A stretch of DNA of 7,564 nt from Methanosarcinales archaeon. GTDB taxonomy: Archaea > Halobacteriota > Methanosarcinia > Methanosarcinales > Methanocomedenaceae. Position 1 is the first letter of the stretch. Each line of letters starts with the position of its first letter. Both the position numbers and the translations under genes were made by a program. Below the pieces are notes generated by a model that was not told the origin of the DNA, did not search any database, and saw only the letters and a list, made by a program, of their open reading frames with translations. Below are positions 1-5,084 of this stretch, piece by piece. The stretch is taken from assembly GCA_030638625.1 (NCBI GenBank), contig DAOWEE010000194.1, positions 1-7,564 of the forward strand. Reading direction: 5' to 3'.

Positions 1-1205
1 GAAGTATCGTCCACAATAAACGCCACACCTTTACCTTTCCCCATCTTGCGAATGGAATCAGCAATTCCCTGCCTCATATAAGTAGGCCGCACTTTCTCAA
101 GCGCACTGATATCCTCCTGCGACGTGAGGCGGTGGCATACAATGATGTCGCTCTGGCTCAGCACTATCGGGTCAAGTGCAGAAGGCTGCTGTGTTGCCAG
201 CACAAGGGATAAGCCCGGTTGCCTGCCCTGCCTGAGCCATTCGTTGACCAGCACATCCCCTGCCAGGCTGCCCCCGTCCCTTGGCATGAACAGATGGGCT
301 TCGTCTATGAACATCCAGACCATTGGCATGGTTATCACTTGTTCGCCTGTGATGCTGTTAATCTCATACTGGCGGCGGGCTGGCAGTCGCTCCTGGTAGA
401 TGCGCCTGGCAAGTATTCCCACTACCATTGACCGAATTGCAGTATCAGGTAAACTGCTGATGTCAATTACTGCAGTCCTGCCCGGCCTTATGATATCATG
501 GATTCCCGAACCTTCCTTTTCAAATATTCCCCAGCCTGCGGCTGCGTTAAGGTAGTTAATTGCAGCTTGTTTGGTATCACTATGTGCATGGACATCGTTT
601 TGAATACGCTCCAGTATAACCTCTAAAGAGAATACACCACCATCCTCCTTCAACTGCTGCACGGTCCTGCTAATCAGTATACCAAGGGGATGGACCGGAC
701 TCACGTCAAACAATGAGCACCAGTCTGAGCCGGACAGGTCACTGGTAGGGATGGCCAGAGGGGTAGCATTGATTCCTGCTGTGCGGTATGCCTCCAGATT
801 ATTTCCCGGAACGAACAACTGTACATTCTGTGCTTTTGGCTCAAGGTTCCAGTCAGACAAGATGTGCTCTTCCTTGGTATTGGCATAACCCAGTGTCCAG
901 AAGATGCCCATGCTATCGATTATTACTGAAGCAATGTTATCTGATACAGGGGGCTGCTGCTGTGCCAGTTCCTCAACAAGCGTGCCCATGGTGTATGACT
1001 TGCCGTACCCACGTTTGCCGCATATCAACACGGCGTGGGGTCCCAGGCAATCCATATATACATCTGAACCGGTCGAACCGTCAATGGCAAGATACCTGCC
1101 CACCCTGAGTACACCTTGCTGCGAATCTTTATTACGCCTGCCCAGGATGTATTGTTTCTCAGTCACTCCGCTGCGGGCAAGGTCAAATTTTTCGACTTCA
1201 TTCAT
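1..1205 (-). CDS. HerA/DUF87-type P-loop ATPase, C-terminus cut by window edge
   Basis: Reverse-strand translation is open for 401 codons from ATG at 1205 to the left edge, so the C-terminus is missing. The Walker A motif is GKRGYGKS (residues 63-70). A hydrophobic strand ASVIIDSMGIFW follows at about 92-103. The main Walker B is MFIDEAH at about 298-304, preceded by the HerA-like strand TAVIDISSLPD and followed by LRQGRQPG (possible arginine finger) and the sensor-like segment LATQQPS. This order is typical of HerA/FtsK-superfamily hexameric DNA-pumping ATPases annotated as DUF87. Only about 60 residues precede Walker A, less than the HAS-barrel of classical HerA. No nurA, mre11 or rad50 is next to it, so a role in end resection is not supported by context. 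A TATA-like sequence lies about 30 bp upstream and I see no strong Shine-Dalgarno, which suggests a short-leader transcript. ATPase identity is sure; cellular role is unknown. Confidence 0.88.
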   Translation of the reverse strand, partial: MNEVEKFDLARSGVTEKQYILGRRNKDSQQGVLRVGRYLAIDGSTGSDVYMDCLGPHAVLICGKRGYGKSYTMGTLVEELAQQQPPVSDNIASVIIDSMGIFWTLGYANTKEEHILSDWNLEPKAQNVQLFVPGNNLEAYRTAGINATPLAIPTSDLSGSDWCSLFDVSPVHPLGILISRTVQQLKEDGGVFSLEVILERIQNDVHAHSDTKQAAINYLNAAAGWGIFEKEGSGIHDIIRPGRTAVIDISSLPDTAIRSMVVGILARRIYQERLPARRQYEINSITGEQVITMPMVWMFIDEAHLFMPRDGGSLAGDVLVNEWLRQGRQPGLSLVLATQQPSALDPIVLSQSDIIVCHRLTSQEDISALEKVRPTYMRQGIADSIRKMGKGKGVAFIVDDT

Positions 1206-1232
1206 GTAGCCACTATGACTGGGTGTGGCATA

Positions 1233-1242
1233 CTTAAATATT
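1233..1242 (-). promoter_or_regulatory. TATA-like box for the HerA-type ATPase gene
   Basis: On the minus strand this reads AATATTTAAG, centred about 32 bp before the ATG at 1205. With the usual archaeal distance of about 25 bp to the start site, transcription would begin near 1212 and give a leader of only a few bases. Its presence suggests that the ATPase gene has its own promoter even though the small gene upstream is on the same strand. Confidence 0.45.
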
Positions 1243-1304
1243 TTGTAATGCAACCAGGAGTGGGACGGTGGTGGTTCATTCCCTTGCGGGGGGAAATGTT
1301 TGCA

Positions 1305-1589
1305 TCATATTCTCTTTATTAGATCATCGAGCAGAATTTTGAGGTCCCTTACATTCTGCTCATAAGATAGAGCAGATAAATAATCTTCATATGCCGGATG
1401 CTCCCTCACTTCGCCTTGCTCTATCATTATTTCAATGTCTTCAGGACTTTTAGCATTATATTTTTTTAATATATTCTTTAAAGATTCCTTTTGCTCTGAC
1501 ATTTTTGATAACATAAGAAACGTTTCTGTTTCAACACCCTGTAAATGCGGGGTTATTATTGGTGCGATGGGTGCTTCAGATATGACCAT
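1305..1589 (-). CDS. Small acidic protein of unknown function, 94 aa
   Basis: I do not recognise a named family. The start ATG at 1589 is well supported: GAGGT (minus strand, 1599-1595) sits 5 bases upstream, and a TATA-like stretch lies near 1649-1663. The N-terminus (MVISEAPIAPIITP) looks extended. From about residue 20 the protein is predicted to be mostly charged helix, with the segment GEVREHPAYEDYLSALSYEQN at 59-79 followed by a final amphipathic helix (DLKILLDDLIKRI). No Cys, no membrane segment and no signal peptide are seen. Small helical proteins with a similar HPAYEDYLxAL segment occur, as I recall, in archaeal genomes, sometimes where an antitoxin would be expected. No partner toxin is next to this one, so that role is only a guess. 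It ends 99 bp before the ATPase start. Its own Shine-Dalgarno and acidic-helical composition make it a likely real gene. Confidence 0.7.
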   Translation of the reverse strand: MVISEAPIAPIITPHLQGVETETFLMLSKMSEQKESLKNILKKYNAKSPEDIEIMIEQGEVREHPAYEDYLSALSYEQNVRDLKILLDDLIKRI

Positions 1590-1648
1590 GGTCTACCTCG
1601 TAATTAACTATTTAGGGCTCCCTTTAACATAGTGTGGGTGACATCACT

Positions 1649-1663
1649 ATTTAAGATATATTG
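1649..1663 (-). promoter_or_regulatory. TATA-like region for the 94-aa protein gene
   Basis: The minus strand reads AATATATCTTAAATA here, an AT-only run (apart from one C) about 60-75 bp before the ATG at 1589. It would place transcription start near 1626-1635 and leave a leader of about 40 bases that contains the GAGGT ribosome-binding site. A second AT-rich stretch at 1603-1617 is too close to the start to leave room for that site. Confidence 0.35.
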
Positions 1664-1696
1664 TTAAACTTAGAATCGCATTGCTTGAATGAATGG

Positions 1697-1745
1697 ACTG
1701 GATTTACAGGATACGAAAGTGGTTGCAGAATCATGTAAATCCAGT
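1697..1745. repeat. Imperfect inverted repeat, 16-bp arms, 17-nt loop
   Basis: ACTGGATTTACAGGAT (1697-1712) and ATCATGTAAATCCAGT (1730-1745) are reverse complements at 15 of 16 positions; the only mismatch pairs 1709 with 1733. An outer pair, TGAATGG (1690-1696) and CCATTCA (1766-1772), could extend the structure. The right arm is followed at once by a second copy of GTAAATCC (1735-1742, then 1744-1751). It lies in the 255-bp gap (1590-1844) between the polyferredoxin stop and the small gene's promoter. No T-run follows on the minus strand, so it is not a simple terminator. It may be a dispersed intergenic repeat or a transcript-end structure. Confidence 0.7.
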
Positions 1746-1844
1746 AAATCCCGTCCAATATTTACCCATTCAATGTCGGGGATATCCCAATTTTTTAATT
1801 CTATTTTTTAGTATAATACAATTTTGTAGAATAATGTTGCTCAT
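1746..1844. other. AT-rich remainder of the intergenic gap: palindrome and T-runs
   Basis: This stretch contains the perfect 10-bp palindrome GGGATATCCC (1779-1788), two plus-strand T-runs (1791-1796 and 1804-1809), and the small palindrome TACAATTTTGTA (1817-1828) just beyond the polyferredoxin stop. On the minus strand the last could form a weak hairpin followed by TTATAC. I see no open frame with coding character here. The T-runs would terminate plus-strand transcription, but no plus-strand gene precedes them. Confidence 0.4.
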
Positions 1845-3173
1845 TCACCCTTCGCGATGTCCCAACTTCTTAACCCGTTTCCTCACCGACCCACCGTGGT
1901 TCTTCTCCCACTCAAACCTAACTTTGGCATCCTCAAGCATGGGCAGCAGGTCATCCAGTCTGGACCGAATCTCGTCCAGATGTTCGTGCCCCTCTCGGGT
2001 GGCTATCTCATGCACCTCCGGGCGTGGGATCTCGCCCGTTTCAATCTCTATCCTGCGCGCGGTATCAGGTCTGGTACGCTGCCTGGTATGGATAGTATCA
2101 ATGGCATCATTCCACTGGGCAGACCAGGGCAGGTCCTTCACAAGAGTATGCTTCACCCCGGTCCGGTCCACACCAATGGCACGGACATGACACGCCTTCT
2201 CACAGGCCCCGCAGTAGATGCATAAGTCCTTTGCCACGTCTATTTTCTTATCAGGAGGCACGTACCAGGCATGGGCCGGGCATACATTAAAACAGCCATG
2301 GCAGCCCACGGGGTCGCACTCGACAAGGTTCTTTTCAATCAGTTCGATATCCCCTTCAAAGGGTTTCACTATCTCTACAGCATCGTAAGGGCACACTTCC
2401 CTGCACCAGCCGCAACGGGTGCACTTGTCGTCATCTATTGTCAGCGTACCCGATATTTTGGGCACCTCTGCTTCCAGTTTTCCTTTGACCTTGATAGCAT
2501 GTTCAGGACAGAAATCCTCACATATCTTACAATAGTCGCATTTATCCAAATCAACAAGTAAGTCCTGGAAAGGTACAGGGTTATCAGGTGTGGGCTCACG
2601 CTCAACCAGCACAAAAGCAGGACACAAAGGCGCGCATAATCCGCAGAAATTGCACTTATCCATATCCACTGAAATCTCGCCCTCCTGCCCCTCCTTGAAA
2701 GGTGCCACGTCTTCCTTGGTGGGAAAAGTGAGTTCAAGTTTCATGGCTTCTTCGGGACAGGCTTTCTCGCACAATAAACACGGCAGGCACTTCTCGTTGA
2801 TAATCACTTTTGAGTCAAGCCTGGGATAATCCTCCATCTCCAGAATGTCCTCGCCATCGATGTCCATCCTTAAAGCCCTGACCGGACAAAAGGAGGCGCA
2901 CATGCCGCAAAAGGTACACTTCGTCTGGTCAATGATGACGGGGGGTGCATCCATACCTGTGGCGATCTCCAAAAGGGGGCCAGCCTCTATGGCTTTGACC
3001 GGGCAGATCTCGATACATATCCCACAGCCGTTGCACCGTTTGTAATCGTAGTCGAGTGTCTTCTTTGAACCATCAGTGGTCTGGGTGTAGATGAAATGGG
3101 TATCCTGGATGTCCATGTCCACTGTGACTTCAAGGCCGCCGTCTACGGGGTCTGGTTGGGAATTTCCTGCCAT
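1845..3173 (-). CDS. fwdF: Eight-cluster polyferredoxin, FwdF/FmdF-like formylmethanofuran dehydrogenase subunit
   Basis: The 442-residue protein holds eight four-cysteine sets for [4Fe-4S] clusters, beginning at C47, C86, C129, C174, C212, C251, C286 and C318. Seven are CxxCxxCxxxC. The seventh is C286-x4-C291-x2-C294-x3-C298, and the eighth ends in CH instead of CP. Eight clusters in tandem match FwdF/FmdF, the polyferredoxin that carries electrons within formylmethanofuran dehydrogenase, which reduces CO2 to formyl-methanofuran (or the reverse in methane oxidation). About 110 residues follow the last cluster, with a segment DLPWSAQWNDAID (347-359) and a charged helical tail (RSRLDDLLPMLEDAKVR). 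There is no signal peptide, so it is cytoplasmic. It stands alone: no fwdA, B, C, D or G is in the window. ATG at 3173 follows a TATA box by about 30 bp. A different polyferredoxin, for example a heterodisulfide-reductase or hydrogenase partner, remains possible. Confidence 0.72.
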   Translation of the reverse strand: MAGNSQPDPVDGGLEVTVDMDIQDTHFIYTQTTDGSKKTLDYDYKRCNGCGICIEICPVKAIEAGPLLEIATGMDAPPVIIDQTKCTFCGMCASFCPVRALRMDIDGEDILEMEDYPRLDSKVIINEKCLPCLLCEKACPEEAMKLELTFPTKEDVAPFKEGQEGEISVDMDKCNFCGLCAPLCPAFVLVEREPTPDNPVPFQDLLVDLDKCDYCKICEDFCPEHAIKVKGKLEAEVPKISGTLTIDDDKCTRCGWCREVCPYDAVEIVKPFEGDIELIEKNLVECDPVGCHGCFNVCPAHAWYVPPDKKIDVAKDLCIYCGACEKACHVRAIGVDRTGVKHTLVKDLPWSAQWNDAIDTIHTRQRTRPDTARRIEIETGEIPRPEVHEIATREGHEHLDEIRSRLDDLLPMLEDAKVRFEWEKNHGGSVRKRVKKLGHREG

Positions 3174-3200
3174 GTGTGGTGTATTAAATAATTTAAAAAC

Positions 3201-3210
3201 TATATAAAAT
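3201..3210 (-). promoter_or_regulatory. TATA box for the polyferredoxin gene
   Basis: The minus strand reads ATTTTATATA, close to the archaeal TATA consensus, 28-37 bp before the ATG at 3173. The predicted start of transcription is near 3180, so the mRNA would be almost leaderless. This agrees with the lack of a Shine-Dalgarno sequence before the ATG (ACCACACATG). Confidence 0.6.
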
Positions 3211-3335
3211 TAGTAGTTAATATGGCAGACTATGTCTCAATTTGAATTGCAAATAGTAATAATAAACTACGAATGTATTAATACTGGAAAGAAGAAATTA
3301 TTGTCAAAGCAATTGGCTTTATTAGGTGATATTAT
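3211..3335. promoter_or_regulatory. Divergent promoter region between polyferredoxin and lipoprotein genes
   Basis: This AT-rich spacer serves genes leaving in both directions. It contains short inverted repeats that could bind regulators: AGAC-TAT-GTCT (3227-3237) and ATTTG-AATTG-CAAAT (3240-3254). For the lipoprotein gene, AGGTGAT (3324-3330) is a near-perfect Shine-Dalgarno 5 bases before the ATG at 3336. No single TATA box stands out for that direction; the run near 3255-3265 is one candidate. The repeats are short enough to occur by chance in such AT-rich DNA. Confidence 0.4.
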
Positions 3336-3800
3336 ATGAAATATACGCATGCTCTTTTAATTATGTTGGTCGCGGCCATGTTGACGCTATCAGTGTTCAT
3401 TTCAGGCTGCACTGATACAGAACCTGAAATTGATGAAACGCCGACTGCTGTGCCAACGGCCGATGCCACTGCAGACGAAACTGCTGTTATGACTGCTGAA
3501 CCGACAGCTACACCTGAACCTACCCCGCCACCAAATCCACAGGAGTTCTTGATTCGAATAGACAATTATATATTCATACCTGTGGGGGACAGGGAAATAA
3601 ACGTAGGTGACACCCTTAAATGGAGAAACTTTGAGGATACCAGACAGGCTCGGGTGCTTGTTAATGAGAATGGCATATGGGAGGATGAACAGTACCTCGG
3701 TTACATGAAGCAGGTAAGTTATACTTTCAACGAAACCGGTGTATATGCTTTCTACCTCAAGGGCAGGGAAAATAAAATAATGAATGTCACTGTGGTATAA
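3336..3800 (+). CDS. Cupredoxin-like lipoprotein lacking the canonical copper ligands
   Basis: The 154-residue protein has a lysine-bearing N-terminus, a hydrophobic stretch (residues 7-22) and a lipobox-like ISGC with C25, so it is probably lipid-anchored on the outer face of the membrane. Residues 26-69 are a Thr/Pro/Ala/Glu-rich stalk, likely extended and possibly glycosylated. Residues 71-154 match the cupredoxin pattern: IRIDNYIFIPVGDREINVGD, then LKWRN, then YTFNETGVYAFY, then a final strand. The usual type I copper ligands are not in place. The first His position reads RQARV (103-107), and the C-x2-H-x2/4-M loop reads LKGRENKIM (141-149) with no Cys or His. It may therefore be a structural or ligand-binding relative. 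It starts at ATG behind AGGTGAT and ends 6 bp before trm1, so the two are probably co-transcribed, though no functional link is known. Confidence 0.8.
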   Translation: MKYTHALLIMLVAAMLTLSVFISGCTDTEPEIDETPTAVPTADATADETAVMTAEPTATPEPTPPPNPQEFLIRIDNYIFIPVGDREINVGDTLKWRNFEDTRQARVLVNENGIWEDEQYLGYMKQVSYTFNETGVYAFYLKGRENKIMNVTVV

Positions 3801-3806
3801 AAATAA

Positions 3807-5003
3807 ATGAACACACCAGTCATTGGCGAGGGGGCAATCCAGGTCAGGGTTCCCCTCCCTGATGATTCAGCAAATTTTCCTCCTTCTTCGACCGCAGTAT
3901 TCTATAATCCAGAAATGGAATTGAACCGGGATATTACTGTCGCGGCGATTTCCGGATTTATCGCCCGGACAGGAGTTGAACCAGCTTCGATATCTTACGC
4001 TGATGTTATGTCTGCCTCGGGTATAAGAGGCATTCGTATGGCCAAGGAGGTGGGGTTGAAGTGCCATCTTAATGACTGGAATCAAGATGCCTACGAACTT
4101 ATGCGGGAAAACATCAAATTAAACGGCCTTGAAGAATCCTGCACCCCCTCAAACCAGAATGCTAATACTCTGATGCATCAGGAACAGTTTGATATTGTTG
4201 ACCTTGACCCATTTGGCTCCCCTGCACCATTCCTTGACGCTGCGGCCCGTTCAGCCCGACGATTGCTGTGCATCACTGCTACTGATACCGCCCCCCTGTG
4301 CGGTGCCCACCTGAAGTCAGGGATTCGCAAGTATGCAGCTGTCCCGCTGAACACTGAATACCACCGGGAGATGGGGGCACGCATCCTGCTGGGGGCGACG
4401 GCACGGGAACTGGCACGCCGGGATAAAGGGATGAATGTGCTGCTCACCCATGTAACCCGTCATTATGTCAGAGTGTATCTGGAGATTATAAGGGGCGTGT
4501 CCCGGGCCGATTCGACCATGGAGAAGCTGGGTTTTATCGCTCACTGTTTCCACTGCGGGTTCAGGTCATGGGAATATGGACTTACGCCTGAATCTACTCC
4601 TAAACCTAGATCTGCATCTTTATCCGTATGTCCAAACTGCGGAAAATCCCTCAAATTCGCCGGACCTTTGTGGCTGGGCACTATTCAGGAGCAGGATTTT
4701 TGCAGTATGGTATTGGACGAACTTAAACACCGGAAGTCGGGGAAATGTAAGGACGCTGTGAAAATTATTGAATTTTGCAAAGATGAGATAGATATTCCCA
4801 CCTATTATGACCAGCACTGGTTATGCAAACAAAATAAAATATCAGCCGGACCCATTGATGAACTTGTTGAAGTGCTTACGTCTGCAGGATTTAATGCTTC
4901 ACGTACACACTTTGCAGGCACTGGCTTTAAGACAGATGCGGATTTGGACAACATAAATAAATTACTCCATCAGCTAGATGTACAGAGGAAAAATCACCGA
5001 TAG
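3807..5003 (+). CDS. trm1: tRNA (guanine26-N2)-dimethyltransferase
   Basis: This enzyme uses S-adenosylmethionine to make N2,N2-dimethylguanosine at position 26 of tRNA in the cytoplasm. At 398 residues it has normal archaeal Trm1 length and is complete. Hallmarks in order are: EGxxxxRVP near the N-terminus (8-16); FYNPEMELNRDI (32-43); the SAM-binding motif DVMSASGIRGIR (66-77); LNDWNQDAY (88-96); the catalytic motif DLDPFGSPAPFLDAA (132-146); TATDTAPLCGAH (157-168); and KYAAVPLNTEYHREMGARILLG (175-196). A zinc-ribbon-like set C247/C250 and C275/C278 follows, then the C-terminal THFAGTGFKTDA (368-379). The ATG at 3807 fits the family's N-terminus. No Shine-Dalgarno lies before it, so it is probably translated by coupling to the lipoprotein gene 6 bp upstream. 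Confidence 0.96.
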   Translation: MNTPVIGEGAIQVRVPLPDDSANFPPSSTAVFYNPEMELNRDITVAAISGFIARTGVEPASISYADVMSASGIRGIRMAKEVGLKCHLNDWNQDAYELMRENIKLNGLEESCTPSNQNANTLMHQEQFDIVDLDPFGSPAPFLDAAARSARRLLCITATDTAPLCGAHLKSGIRKYAAVPLNTEYHREMGARILLGATARELARRDKGMNVLLTHVTRHYVRVYLEIIRGVSRADSTMEKLGFIAHCFHCGFRSWEYGLTPESTPKPRSASLSVCPNCGKSLKFAGPLWLGTIQEQDFCSMVLDELKHRKSGKCKDAVKIIEFCKDEIDIPTYYDQHWLCKQNKISAGPIDELVEVLTSAGFNASRTHFAGTGFKTDADLDNINKLLHQLDVQRKNHR

Positions 5004-5007
5004 TTTA

Positions 5008-5031
5008 TGAGTATTGTATGATTTATACTCA
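5008..5031. repeat. Inverted repeat TGAGTAT/ATACTCA with 10-nt spacer
   Basis: Perfect 7-bp arms lie at 5008-5014 and 5025-5031, starting 4 bases after the trm1 stop. It could be a small hairpin at the end of the trm1 transcript. Its right arm overlaps the TATA-like sequence TTTATA (5022-5027) of the next gene, so it could equally be a regulator site. Confidence 0.5.
5022..5027 (+). promoter_or_regulatory. TATA-like box for the mmp14 operon
   Basis: The sequence GATTTATAC surrounds this core. Start of transcription would be near 5050, leaving a leader of about 35 bases that includes the Shine-Dalgarno GAGGT at 5071-5075. A second candidate, TTTATCTATA (5048-5057), would start transcription beyond that Shine-Dalgarno and is less consistent with it. 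Confidence 0.4.
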
Positions 5032-5036
5032 ACCGC

Positions 5037-5053
5037 GATAAATAACATTTATC
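5037..5053. promoter_or_regulatory. Perfect 17-bp inverted repeat, possible operator of the mmp14 operon
   Basis: GATAAAT (5037-5043), AAC, ATTTATC (5047-5053): both 7-bp arms are exact reverse complements. It lies 10 bp downstream of the TATA-like core and covers the predicted start of transcription near 5050. Repressors block initiation from this position in several archaeal promoters. The small loop and AT-rich arms suit a dimeric winged-helix protein site better than an RNA hairpin. Function is inferred only from geometry. Confidence 0.5.
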
Positions 5054-5084
5054 TATACAATCATCACATAGAGGTCATAAAATC

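Noticed and set aside
1274..1299. Possible hairpin CATTCCC...GGGAAATG downstream of the 94-aa gene
   Set aside because: Pairing needs a bulge and there is no following T-run on the minus strand, so it is not convincing as a terminator.
124..1322. Several short plus-strand frames in the first 1.3 kb
   Set aside because: The minus strand is continuously open here and encodes a protein with Walker A and B motifs, so these are shadows.
1735..1751. Two copies of GTAAATCC as a possible CRISPR remnant
   Set aside because: Two 8-bp copies separated by one base, without unique spacers of 30-40 bp, do not form an array.
1693..2225. Plus-strand open frames of 165 and 122 codons opposite the polyferredoxin 3' end
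   Set aside because: Antisense to a gene with eight cysteine motifs; the translations are Ser/Arg/Pro-rich with no family resemblance and no Shine-Dalgarno.
3332..3565. Minus-strand frame with Gly/Val/Ala/Ser repeats
   Set aside because: It is the antisense reading of the Thr/Pro/Ala-rich stalk of the lipoprotein, which explains the repetitive composition.
3796..3803. TATAAAAA as a promoter for trm1
   Set aside because: It lies only a few bases before the ATG at 3807, so transcription would start inside the gene.
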